Shown one piece after another: positions 22,489 through 33,900 of a stretch of DNA of 51,177 nt. The position numbers and the translations under genes were made by a program. Position 1 is the stretch's first letter. Each line of letters begins with the position of its first letter. The stretch is from assembly GCF_000006405.1 (NCBI RefSeq), contig NW_003214508.1, forward strand, positions 168,095 through 219,271, in the 5' to 3' direction. The notes beneath the pieces were generated by a model. The model was not told the origin of the DNA and did not search any database. It worked only from the letters and a program-made list of their open reading frames with translations. Origin of the DNA: Perkinsus marinus ATCC 50983. Taxonomy: Eukaryota; Perkinsozoa; Perkinsida; Perkinsidae.

Positions 22489-24499
22489 TCAGCACCAGTA
22501 GATCGCCAGTGTTGTCCTCTCAGCTGTGTCTACTGTATCGTTTGAGGGCTGAGGAAGTCCTGGACAACTTTTCCTTATTCCTATGGAGCCCCTGGCTTCA
22601 AATCTTATCATGATAAGGTTGTTATTCTGGTGGTAGTAGTTCATGTATTGTTATCGTTACTATACTGCTGCCACCTTATTATCATTCTCATCAATACAAA
22701 CAATCCCATCTCTCGTATAACACTCACGTTGTGGTTCGGTAGGAATAACAACGCGAGTGGAGAGCTCTGGAATAGATATTTTGATTGTGCTCGTCGCCTT
22801 TCATTGTTATGTCGTGCTCGCTCTCACTCAACCGACCGATCCGTAGTATAGTCTGACACTAGTGTCTGCTCTACCTTTCGGTGCTGGTGGTGTTTTGATC
22901 ACGCCAATTTGAGCACGTTATTACCATTTGTCGTCTCTGTGTATCGAACTATGGTTCATCATAGAGACGACTCAGTATCAGTAGGTGGCTCTCGTAGAGA
23001 TTTATGTGATTCCTTATAGCGTTCTATACTGCGGATTGCTTGCTGTGAAGACTTCTTGCTTCGCTTCAGTATAACTATAGGAGTTACTGTAATTTAGTAT
23101 CGAGATTAGTGCATTCGCATTAAGGCGAGATTGCTAGGTTCGTGCTATGATGATCATGGGTGATGATCATTATGGACCACATGAATTCTAGCTTCCTTGT
23201 CTCGAGGTGTAATACCTTAACCTGAGAATCCTCGTGGATTCTCGTTGTGGTGGTAGATAGCTAATCCGGTGTAGAGCTTCTCGTGGGTGAGATTGAGATC
23301 ATTGGAGTTGAAGCTCGCAGTTGGGCATCGCTCTAGTGTTCATCGATTCAAGTCGGTGCTTGTCGTCTTATCTCACCCGTGGCTCTCGATAGGCCGGGGT
23401 CCGTCGTCGGGCTTAGTTATCTTCCGCTGTTGTATTCGTTATTGAAGTATTCCTTACTCCTTTCTCCCACACACATTTCGCTTTCCTCGAGTTGTCTTGT
23501 TTGTATTGGGAAATATCAAGTGTTCATGCTAAAAGGTAAGTGGCTCGGGGCGGAGTGGGGATGGGGTCTTGCTTGGTAAGTACATGTGAGGTCAAAAAGA
23601 TTCTTAATTCAAGACATGAGATTATCTCTCTTGAAGAGACATGATTTTCTGAGGCGTATTGGCTATCGACAGATCCTGGCTCGCAGTCATAAGAAGGGTC
23701 TAGTTTTCTCTGAAAACTACAACGAGATTAGAGAGTCTGTAAACTATGATTTGCGATTGGTCCAGGTTGTAGACTACAACTTGTAAATAAATGAGATAGA
23801 CACATGTTGAGATACAACCGTGGGTTAGAGTTCGTTGATATACTTTTTCGATCCGATGAATATATGAAGTTGAGGTATTCACCACTGTTGAGGCGTAGAA
23901 AGCTCATTGCTAGTTTACTTGTTTCAGCTTTAGCTCCTAAATAGCATCGATTGAGTTACCGCGAATCTTTGTGACCGGGTGTCGTAGATATCTGAGCAGC
24001 GTTTACAATGGAGCAGGTATTCTTCTGGTAATCGATACTCGCACACGAGAATGACCATATTTCACTGAGTATGAATTGTGCATAGTGATGGGCTAGAAAT
24101 TGAGACGCTGCAGAAATCTCCAGTTACACGCAGAGAGTTCGTTCGATAAAAACCAAACGTAAGGCGTCTTAATGTAGCTTGTAAGCGTAACTCCTACTTG
24201 ACATCATGTGACTGCTGAGGAAGTTCACCTAAGCATCAAGGCGGATGCCGCCTAGGAGTATAGGTCTAGGTTCAGTGCTCTCAGTTCCTTCTCTTCACTT
24301 GGCGAATGTCTTCAGAGAACTTACAAACACAAGAGTCTCCCTCTGTGGTGAGACTGGCATTTTAACCACCGTTTTCTCATCAGAGTAGCTATTCAGGGGC
24401 TCGCTGCCGCCGTAGCTGAATCAAGAGATGATTGCGTGACGAAAGACACACTCCAACAGTTAGGACCATCGCCCTGCCTTTTTGAACGGATCTAGTCAG
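22489..24499. other. Long intergenic stretch, T-rich, no gene seen
   Basis: About 2 kb after the amino-acid transporter. It holds its 3' untranslated region, a strong hairpin at 22930-22971, and a short near-direct repeat tgatgatcat at 23152-23171. Open frames near 23379-23786 show no recognisable domain. Confidence 0.5.
22930..22971. other. Strong inverted repeat / hairpin
   Basis: The arms gtcgtctctgtg and catagagacgac pair over 12 positions with one G-T wobble. Inside them gaac and gttc pair around a tatg loop. It lies about 440 bp after the transporter stop codon. No T-run follows, and function is unknown. Confidence 0.75.
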
Positions 24500-26736
24500 A
24501 TCAAAGGTCGACGATGATACGATTGGCAAATGGAACGAACTTTTCGATCTTTTCGACATCGACAAGTCGGGAAGTCTCAACGCCCCTCAGTTGGGGTGTC
24601 TGATCCGCAGCGTTGGAGAGGCCCCCTTCTATGAGATAACCCAACCAGTGCTTATCGAAATGGTGAACATCCCCTGTTGAAAGCAGCGCTCATTTTTCTG
24701 TGCTCCGATCTTAGATGTCGCAAGTCCAAATTGAAAAGAAAGCAATGTCTGAAGAGGAAGCGAAACGTGGGTCGCTTTCCAATCAGTTATCGTAGATCGT
24801 GAGCTCCCAAAATTCTAGTGAACATGTCCTGAGGTAAATCGAGGAGGAATCTTTTTTCGATGCCGCCTCAGGAGAAGACATGCATGGTTCGTATAAATTA
24901 CCGTGCGCAGCGAAGATCGATAAAGAGCAGTTTATACGACTCATGATCTCCATCAAATCAACTAGGGTATTTCGAGGACAGAGATAAGTCATCGAAATTA
25001 GATTTATCCTCATAGACCTCCGGAGTGGCTGTCGTACATCCAATTGAGGCGACTGAGTTGTTAGCTGATCGAGGTGACCAAGCTATTGGGCTGGCGTATA
25101 TACATATAAAATTGATCAGTCAAAAATGGTATCATCCCGAGTTTGGGCCTGGCCCGTCAGAGTAAATCAAAGGGTATTTGGTCGCCTCAGATCAAGCCTT
25201 TGCGCAACTGCAAGAGTCTCTGTTGAACTCCGCGAAGGAACGTTGTGCATGTGATGACACTAATCGACATATGCAGGACATAGACAGTAGATTTCTGGAT
25301 CATTTGCGCGAATGGGGAGAGCGGGCGTTGCAGAGGGAGTTAGCTACACCGAGACAGAGGAGTGAGTTCTCGGTTGGGTCTAAACAAACCCGTGAGTGCG
25401 TATTCAGTCTTCAATAATCTTAAAGAACGTACGCTGAGGACCCTGATGGGTCGGGAGAACAGGGACTTGATCGATCATCAACGATGCGTGGTGATGACAT
25501 CACTGACAGTTCAGCGAACTTAGGAGCTGGAGCAGGTTCAGCAATGCTTATATGAGCTGAATAGTCAGATGTCTACGCTAATGGAACTTCGAGACATTAT
25601 CTCCGATTTTAGAGTAGTAGTCCGATCAGCAAATCATGATGATGGTTTGTTAGGCGGACCTCACCTGGTTCGCTAGGAATCTCAAATCGAGGAGCACGAG
25701 GGAGAACGAGAGAGTGAAAATGATCAAGGATGAACAGGCATGTATCAGAGAGGAGATTAATGCATTGAAATTGAGTAGCCGCGGGAGCGCGAAAATCATG
25801 CGACCAACGTAAATCCTCCAGAAAAACAGAGCAAGCTGGCCGACATACGGCGATTAGGGAGTGAAATGACTAAGGTCCGCCGAGATCAGGCTGCCTGGCG
25901 GCTCGCTGCTGCCCTTGAAGAACAGGCCGCCGAGGACAAGGCTGCCTCTGCAGAAGCGGACATTGAGCGCGCTGAGGGCGTACGAGACGGCACCATTGAG
26001 AGGTGACTCATTGCTGATGTTTCAGTATCTGGCATCATTTCTCGCTGAACTGCATGATATTGACACTAAGTGTGCAATGCTGAAGGGCCGAGCCCCGGAT
26101 CATTCCGAAATCAGAGGTCGAATCCTCTCGCTCCACACAGAAAATTGCACCCTAATGTGAGTGACTACAGTCCTGCCGCGTCATACAGCAAAATATGAGA
26201 TTCCTTCGGGAGCCTTCACACTGCCGAGGCTACAGCAGCAATCATCTGCATTACCGATGATCTGTTGACCATCTCGTGTTTTCGGCGCTTGCATGTGTTC
26301 TGCCGAACAAGAAGGGAAGTTTGCTCAACGAGCTGCTTTTAGGGAAATCCTGAGAGAAGCTCAGCGGTTCATGGGAGGCTCCTGGGTACGGTATTTGTGT
26401 TCCTATGTGTCGTTCTGTGCTTATTAAACTGCTCGGTGCTCTCATTGCTTTAGAATACTCTGTTAACAGATTCCGCAATTATCTAGCAAAATAGAGGAAA
26501 TCCGTGCAAAAGGACTGCAAACTGAGGCACTAGTAAAGGATGTCATCGCATTAGATGAGACGCTGCGTTCAGACGCCACAACAGAGGTACGTTCTTGATG
26601 GTCTCCGCTCCCTCTACCATACTGTATTCAGCAGATTGAAGAAGCCTTCCCTTATACGAAGGTGCAGCGTTCTGTATTCGGCAAGACTATAACCATCGAT
26701 TCTGGTATCGGATTCAATGCGAAGCGTAGCGGTTAG
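24500..26736 (+). CDS. EF-hand plus coiled-coil protein, spliced, family not identified
   Basis: An EF-hand is clear at about 24505-24665: KWNELFDLFDIDKSGSLN followed by GCLIRSVGEAPFYEITQ, with the calcium loop residues D-x-D-x-S-G-S-x-N. It is calmodulin-like in spacing. A splice after VLIEM leads to MSQVQIEKKAMSEEEAKR, and KIDKEQFIRLMISIKSTR looks like the end of a second hand. Downstream segments are highly charged and helical (for example AQLQESLLNSAKERC, FLDHLREWGERALQREL, LYELNSQMSTLMELRDIIS, SSKIEEIRAKGLQTEALVKD), typical of long coiled coils in axonemal or centrosomal proteins. The last exon ends ITIDSGIGFNAKRSG and stops at 26734-26736, just before the assembly gap. The start codon was not found, and middle exon borders are uncertain, so this is a gene model by segments. 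Confidence 0.6.
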
Positions 26737-26754
26737 CGGAGCCCTCAGTCATGA

Positions 26755-26854
26755 NNNNNNNNNNNNNNNNNNNNNNNNNNNNNNNNNNNNNNNNNNNNNN
26801 NNNNNNNNNNNNNNNNNNNNNNNNNNNNNNNNNNNNNNNNNNNNNNNNNNNNNN
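26755..26854. other. Assembly gap, exactly 100 N
   Basis: A run of 100 N, the usual placeholder for a gap of unknown size. It removes the 5' end of the Cys-rich paralogue and any promoter between it and the EF-hand gene. Confidence 1.
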
Positions 26855-26856
26855 AT

Positions 26857-27525
26857 GCATACTGTCAACAGCTTAACGGTGAAGAGTCCTATTGCAAGAT
26901 GACTCTGGCTGCTCCTACTTGTGTCAATGGTGATCAACCGTGTGGAACCTTTGAGGCTTGTGGTCAAGACATTCCACCACCAACTACTAGTCTGCCTCCG
27001 AGCAATGGAAGCTACGAGCCCGCGTGTGACGTCATGTGTCAGAGCATTAACGATGAGACTTCTTATTGCAAGTGGTGGCAGCCCGTTCCGACGTGCCTCA
27101 ATGGTGATCAACCGTGTGGTGACCAGACTGTGTGCACCTCTCAGACGTGGCCTCCAGCTCCGACTCCGCCAACTTTTGATGGTGCGCACCCTCACGAGTC
27201 CGCTCCCTGTAATGCCTACTGCGTTAGTTTGAATGGTGAAGGTTCTTACTGCAAGTGGTGGAAGGAAGAGGCTACGTGTCAGGGCGGTGGTCAGTCTTGT
27301 GGGGTGAGCGACTGTCCATCTGGCACCCCAGCACCCACCGAGGCTCCTAGCGACTCACACAGTGCCCATAGTCCAGCATGCGACGCCTATTGCGTCTCTC
27401 AGAACCCTTCTAGCAGCGATGATGGTGAGTCTTACTGTAAGTGGTGGCTTGCAATTCCCACTTGTCTCCATGGAGATCAGCATTGCGGTCCGAGCGTGTG
27501 TGATGCACCATCATCCGCGCCCTAA
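26857..27525 (+). CDS. Cys-rich CKWW-repeat protein, paralogue, 5' end lost in gap
   Basis: The readable frame begins inside the first repeat (AYCQQLNGEESYCKMTLAAP) and ends at TAA 27523-27525. It contains the rest of repeat 1 and three full repeats with CKWW. Linkers match the copy at 19465-20454 closely, including DQTVCTSQTWPPAPTP and the spacing of all cysteines. As in that copy, only repeat 1 lacks WW. Signal peptide and start are missing because of the gap, not because of a visible mutation. This copy ends soon after its last repeat (VCDAPSSAP) and lacks the Ser/Thr-rich stalk of the other. Confidence 0.85.
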   Translation, partial: AYCQQLNGEESYCKMTLAAPTCVNGDQPCGTFEACGQDIPPPTTSLPPSNGSYEPACDVMCQSINDETSYCKWWQPVPTCLNGDQPCGDQTVCTSQTWPPAPTPPTFDGAHPHESAPCNAYCVSLNGEGSYCKWWKEEATCQGGGQSCGVSDCPSGTPAPTEAPSDSHSAHSPACDAYCVSQNPSSSDDGESYCKWWLAIPTCLHGDQHCGPSVCDAPSSAP

Positions 27526-29768
27526 TGCTATGTGTATTTCTCATATACGTATATACCTGTATATCTCGGCCGTGAGGGCCATTCGATAGTCAATTGACTA
27601 TTTCTCCTCTGGATATCGCCTCGTGTTTCTAGTATTTTGTCAAGCGCGTCTGATGCCGCAATAAATCCAAGATAACGATTCAATGTGGTACACCGAGATG
27701 TTAAATCACTGCACGAGGACACAACCTGGCATTCATTACTCAATCGAAATTGTGAGGTGTACCGTATAACTTGCCATCACCGCGATAGGTTCACCCCGTA
27801 ATATCTTTTCTTTGGTCCCTACGATTGCGCTTGGATATACCCTTGATTTTTTTTGAAAGTGCGTGTTATTACGTCATCAACTAGTTAGTGTCAAAGCACT
27901 GAAGTATCCAACGCGGAAAATCTCAAACCAACGGGAAGTATGTCAACTTGACTTCACTTTGGTACACTAGTCGAACGAGAGGCACTTTCCGCCTGTGGGT
28001 TCTTGCAATACGAAAAAGGTGTACGAGGTGTACTCGACGAAATTGAAAGTTCTATGACGAAATCAAAGGTTCAAAAGTCGAAATTGAAAGTTCTATTGAC
28101 ACGAACTTGAACTTCCTATGATATTCTCGTTTCGGATTCGGACCTCCAACTTCGCGCGTCCCGACGAAATTGATGGTTCAGAAAGCGAACTAGATGTTTA
28201 AAAGGTGTAGATTAATCGGGGTGAACTCAATCTCAACGCAAGCCGAAATCTTTGAATTTTTGACCCTTGCCAATGGCAAGTTGCCGTAAAAATGATTCAT
28301 CGCCGCAGATCGAGGCGCCTGTTCGCACGAGATATGTCGACGATTTTTAATCCCGGTGAGGGTGTTGCGATCGATTCGTTACAGCGCACGCAATATGATA
28401 TCGATTAACCGGGAACACAATACAGTGCACGCGCGCACTTCCTCCCTTCGTGTTTTTCAAGTCGCTCCGTTTCACTGCGCTCTCAACGGAGTGCGATTTC
28501 GTGCAACTTGTACGACAACCGCACGTGAAGGAGTTCGAACTAGTGGCTCTGGGTACGGCGGGTCGGAGGCCAGCCTACTCCAGAATAACAGTGTAAACCC
28601 CTAGCCCGATGCGGACCGCATTACGCGGTAGAGATGTTATTTACCCTGGGTATGGACGCTATACCGTGATTAATAGTGACCTAGGACACCAATTCTAGGG
28701 ACATCGTCTGTTTGGGCCCGCGTCTTTGTATTAATAAACTGCGCGGGGCGAGCGAGAAATCACCTTGACTATTCACGATTTCCCCTGAAAATCTGGATTT
28801 ACCCCAGATATCGTTCCGCCTATCATGAGGAACGGGAAACCTGTGGGGCTGATGCTCAGGAGTCTATTTGGTTGCATGTTATTGTGTCGTAGGTTTGCGT
28901 TGGAGCTTCCCGAACAGCACACCACTGTCGAACTGAGATCCACTTCACGATAGAAAGGAATCATTTCTCTTGGCTGTTGCAGCACCGTTCGTTTTTTAAA
29001 TGTAGTTGGTACCTCGGTGTCACCAATTCCGACACATCAGCGGATCTATTAAGTCAGTCTCGGCTCAGTAGCCACTGTTGGCCTCCTTCGTTAGCTGCAT
29101 GTGATGGAGGGTATGATACAGGTTCTACTGCGAGATCAATATAGGCCATTGTATTCGCTCGCGACGTCTACATTATAGAGCTATGAATGCTGGCATGTTA
29201 CTAGGCCTTATCGATAGAGTCCACTTAGGGATGTGGCACACTTTGATACATTCTCGTCCAGTTCTGTAAGAGGGACATGTATAACGTCGTGGTTGCCGGC
29301 TCAGCTGTAGGGGTAAGAGGTACAAGGTAGTAATGTGACGTATGAAGCTACTGGAGGTGGTGCTGGTATGTAGGGTCGGGTGTGGGGTCTTCAACTCCTT
29401 CTTCAATGTGACTGAGACTACGGTATTGACCCATGACTTTTTGATGTTATGAGGATGCAACTGCAGGCTCATCAGCGCGCTACTTTTTGAAATAATCAAA
29501 AGTATATAAATGACAGACTGAGTTGGGAGAAAGCTCTGTTGAGCTCATTGCATGCATGGTCCACAACGCTTTACGGTGTGCTAAGGCCTTGTAAGCTGGA
29601 TAGCGTTCTGAGGGGCTGGAATTTCGTGGCGCGCGGTAGACGATCCGATGATATCGACAGTACCTAATGTTAGTATAATGACCATGCCCTCTCCGCCCGT
29701 GCAGTTTCTGAAGTCTCTCATTTGGCTTGTGTATAGTCGAGTACATTTCCGTAGTACTGAGTAGTAGC
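27526..29768. other. Intergenic, no gene recognised
   Basis: About 2.2 kb between the Cys-rich paralogue and TSR2. It contains the degenerate tandem units at 28036-28119 and related pieces at 28164-28205. Open frames at 29173-29956 on the minus strand overlap the TSR2 first exon and look like shadows. Confidence 0.5.
28036..28119. repeat. Degenerate tandem repeat, about 21 bp x 4
   Basis: Units are gacgaaattgaaagttctat, gacgaaatcaaaggttcaaa(a), gtcgaaattgaaagttctat(t) and gacacgaacttgaacttcct(at), 20 to 22 bp each. A further divergent pair follows at 28164-28205. Confidence 0.75.
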
Positions 29769-30859
29769 ATGTCCTCCTCCTCCTCCTCAACAGAGTGCGA
29801 GCAGGCCTTTCTGGATGCAGTCCACCACGTCTTCACTAACTGGACTGCTCTCACTCTCGCGAGGGATAACTGTGACTGCAATCCTAGGTAGGCATAGACA
29901 GTGTTGGTAGTTGACCTAGGAGCCTTCAGGGAGGCCTCACAGCGTATCGAGAACATCGCAGAGTCGGTGATTGCTGATCTACGGGCTGGTGGAGCGAAAT
30001 TGTCTAGTGAGAACAGCGATCAAGTAGCCAAGTTGGCTGATAGGCTCTTCGAGATGATCGCCAACAGCTTTCAAATGGTAGTAGTAGGGGGAGGGGGAGC
30101 GGCGGCTGCAGCGGGGATCCCTACAGCGTGTGAGACTGAGTATATTCGACAGACAGGCCGTTCAGTGGTGTTGTTTGCTATTCGAAATCAGGAGAGAACA
30201 AGATCTTTGTTCCTTTCGGTGGAGTTGAGTAATATATATTAGAGTTCCACTCGTTTAGCGTGAAGTGGCGTAATACTCCATGATAATCATAGGACGTATA
30301 TGTTCCCGCGAACAGCGGTTATACAATTGTTTCCTTGCGAAGTGAAACGTTTTTCATATCACGGGTGAAACTCTATTGGAATTGGTGGTTAGGGCACTGT
30401 TGTAGATGTACTGATTATTATTCTGTTGAATCTTCATTGGTAGCTGACATTGTGATGAGGTTGTTGGTAGGTACTAGAGGACGGCTCTGATGAGGATGTA
30501 GCTTATATGCTCATCCGACTGTGGGAATCGTGTAGTCGAGGGGATCTTGGGGTGGCCAGAGAGGTCGTCAATGCTACACAGGATCGTGATCAATCTAAAG
30601 TGGGTTCATCTCTAAGTGCTGGTGGGCATGAGGATAGCCCTATGGGATTAGTAGGTCTTGGAGCAGTGTGCTGAGGAAGGACAAGGTGAGGCTGATAATG
30701 AGGAAGAGGAGGAGGAGGAAGTCCCTTTGGCTGAGCAAGGTAGTGCTATCAGTTCTCTCTGTGTGGGCATCATGTTGAGTGTTAGAGGGTCAGCATAAGG
30801 AGCCTGAGGTGGATGAGGATGGCTTCCAGACTGTGACTAGAGGTCGTCGCCGTCGATAG
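29769..30859 (+). CDS. TSR2: TSR2-like pre-rRNA-processing protein, spliced
   Basis: TSR2 escorts ribosomal protein eS26 to pre-40S particles. Exon 1 starts MSSSSSSTECEQAFLDAVHH and continues VFTNWTALTLARDN. A 39-nt intron (29872-29910) joins it to FDLGAFREASQRIENIAE. Exon 2 continues through VAKLADRLFEMIANSFQM, and an intron of about 390 nt (30078-30470) leads to VLEDGSDEDVAYMLIRLWES. The VFxxWTALxLA block and the EDGSxxDVAxxLxxLW block are the two signatures of the family. An acidic stretch (NEEEEEEEVPLAEQ) precedes the C-terminus DEDGFQTVTRGRRRR, with the stop at 30857-30859. SPT6 begins 105 bases later on the same strand. The last two small introns are placed approximately. Confidence 0.88.
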
Positions 30860-30964
30860 CTGCCTACCCACTGTTGTTGTAATACGTTCCTTTCCTCCAT
30901 CCTGTTGTTGCTGTTGGTAGCAGTACTGATGGGGTTAAGTTTGCATCGTCTCTGCCTTTTATAA

Positions 30965-33900
30965 ATGGCACTTAAGCGTGGGGCGAGCGAAGAGGCTGGT
31001 AGCAGTCGGAACAAAAGGAAGAAGAGGGAGGAAGAGGATGATGATGGTAATAATAGTACTTGGTGACAGGACACATGCTGTTACTCGTGGTTACGTTCAG
31101 AGGAAGTAGAATCATCATCGTCGTCGTCTGGTGAGGAAGGAGATGATGTAGAGAGCGGCAGTAATACTCCTTTGGAATCGGCTACTTGGAGGTTCATGTT
31201 GCATTGTTAGGTGGATCCGACTCGGACGACTCTGGTTCTGATGGGGGAGGCAGTGAAGGAGAGGAGGAAGAGGAGGAGACCGGCCGTTCTCCAGGGAAGT
31301 CACCGGTAAGTGTTGTGCGGCGGGTTGGTTGGCTGGCTGGAGTGTGGTGTGGTGCAGTCTAAGGTTACCGCTATGGGATTTGAGAATGACGGCTTTGTTG
31401 TTGATGATGAGGATAATGAAGGGAGTGATGATGGTGATGGCTCGAGTGATAGTAGGAAGGGGGCTCGGGAGGTAGATGTGAGTAGTAGTTGTTGTGGTCA
31501 GCAGGCTCTTCTAGTGAGGATGAGGCTAGTGATCTAGATCCAGATGATATCGATGATGGGGATCTCCTTATCGTCAAAGAGACCAATCCTGAAGCGTAAC
31601 CATGTTGGTCAATGGGTGGGTGTAAATGCCTGTATCAGATATGCCCGTATTATGGCGAGGAAGGCCGCAGCGGCTAAGGCGGGCGAGGGTAATGCCGACT
31701 CGGGCGGTGCGGCTGTGGGAGCTGAAGGTAGTAGTAGTAGTAGTAGTGGCTGTTGTTGCTATTAATGCATTACTATGTAGGTGGCTCGTCTGCCGCGGGT
31801 GGGACTGGCGGGGATAGCTCTGATGATGATAGTCTATTGGGAGGAAGGAAGAAGGGATTTTCCAGGCTGAAGAAACAAAAGTGAGTTGAGCTGATCATGT
31901 GAATAGTCCTTATCACGATGGTTACTTTCAGGGACTTCACCAAAGCCCAGCATATAACGGCGACCTCTGCTGATGCTCTGGAAGATCGTTTATTCGACGA
32001 TGACGACTTTGCGGTAATAACATTCATCGAACTTGCGTTGGAAAGACGTCGTAATTTTTAGGATGTCGCGGGTGGCGGCGGTGAGCAGGGTAGATCCTTG
32101 GCATCGCGGGGGGACCGCAGGGATGAAGATTCGGATAACGATTCTCTTGCTGATTTCATTGTAACTCGGGTGGGAGATGGATTTCGTAGTGGGGTCTGTG
32201 GCGATCGTCGATCACTGATGGAAAGTCCCCATATTTTTACTGGTGTGTTACAGCTAGTAGTGTTTGACGGTAGTCGTTTGACATTGTAGTTCTGCATATC
32301 ATTTACTAAGGATCGTTTCACAGGTCCGTGAGGCTGGTGATGCAGGGCGTGACGATGATGACGATGATTTACCGAATAGGGGACGTGAATACGCTGAACG
32401 GTAGGCCAGCGTGAAATTGGTAGCAGGAGGTGGAGGGATGGTCTCAGATACGGAGAGGACATGGCGGGTTTGCTGCAGGAGATCGATGTAGAGGTCCCGG
32501 GTTCGAATCCCCCCGACAGCCGTATTCCCCTCAGGAAGTATTTGGTGATGCTCGAGTATTGAACCTAGCAGCGGGTCGTATGTCGGCTATGCAGCAGCAA
32601 CAGGAGGAGGATAGGGATGTTGATATGGCTGAGGGTGGCGGTGTTGCTACAGCTGATCCTGAGAAGGATCTTGAGGTCCTTCGACAGCATGGAAGGACAT
32701 CGTCGTCTATGGTTGTTCTCTATGTAGGCTCGATTTGATCCTGAGGAAGTTGCTGCCAGATTTGTCACTGCGAAGGACCAAGCTATAGCTAGGGCCAATG
32801 TAGAGTCTATGCATGATTGTTGTCGGTCAATATTGCTGGTCATCAGATCCCTGAGCGTTATCAAGCTGTGTATGGTCCTAACACTGCGGCCCGATGCATT
32901 GCAGCGTTTAAGGCGGTCCCTGTAGCGGTGGGAGCTGAAGGGGTAGTAGGGTTGATGTCCAGTTGTGGCAGGAGGAATGTGGTTGTTGGTCTTAGATGGC
33001 ATTGGACCCAGCTGAGGCTGAGTCGGCTGCTAGGGCTGCTACTGATAAGGAGATGTATAATCAGGAGTGGAGTATAGAGGCTAAGTGGATATATGCCAAG
33101 ATTAGGGAGAGGGTAGTAACACTTCATACCACTCCATCTCGAACCAGCTCTGAATTCGATCACGTAATGGTGTGCTTGGCTCCTATCAGGCGGATGTGTT
33201 CGCGAATCCTGATGCCTACTCCACTACTCCAGCCTCCTACTCCCAGGTCTTCGCTGATGACACCTACAAGTGCGTCCCTCCTCCCCCCCCAACACAGCTC
33301 GGCATACCATATTTTTCGCAGGTTTCAGATCATCCCACTCATTGAAGTGCTCCTTAGGGATGTCAAAGGGCGAGGTTATGAGATACCCACCATATGGAAC
33401 GGGTAAGGGGCCTCCTTTCCTTTGCAGTGTGGTGATCGTTTTTTGTATAGGATGTTGCGATGTAAGTATCGTCCAGTTCTGGAGGAGCAGGACCTCTGGA
33501 CTATCATGGACTTCGATAGGCAGTGGGTTGATATAAAGAAAGTGAAGCAGAATATGGCGGAGAAGCTCCAAGGCTACAAGGAGTAAAATATGCCATGTTG
33601 TTTACAGTGGAGGAGGATGTTGTTGTTGTGGTCTCAGTTCGTTACAGCGTGCCTTGGACATCGACAACGAGCTGATGGAACAGGCTATCACTGAGCATGC
33701 TGATAAGGAGGCCATGTCGCCGGAGTTACGGGATCGAGTTGTGAAGGTAGTAGGCATTGTACTTCCTCAGGGCTGCTTCTACTGATGGGTCTCAACTTTA
33801 GGCCAACAGCCAGATAACGATGATATTGGCCCGTCTGGACGACCTGTCGAGTTCACAGATAGAGGAGACCTACGCTGAGGCTCTGAAGGATATTTCTTTG

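Noticed and set aside
23379-23786. Two adjacent open frames after the amino-acid transporter
   Set aside because: Short, without motif or frame-compatible neighbours, and set in T-rich intergenic sequence.
29173-29956. Minus-strand frames before TSR2 as a gene
   Set aside because: They overlap TSR2 exon 1 antisense and contain no recognisable domain.
32485-32525. T-arm-like cccgggttcgaatcccccc suggesting a tRNA
   Set aside because: No matching 5' acceptor arm, D-arm or anticodon arm upstream, and the stretch lies within the SPT6 N-terminal exons near EVFGDARV.
31115-33571. Several Ser/Pro/Leu-rich minus-strand open frames
   Set aside because: They are antisense shadows of the acidic N-terminal exons of SPT6.
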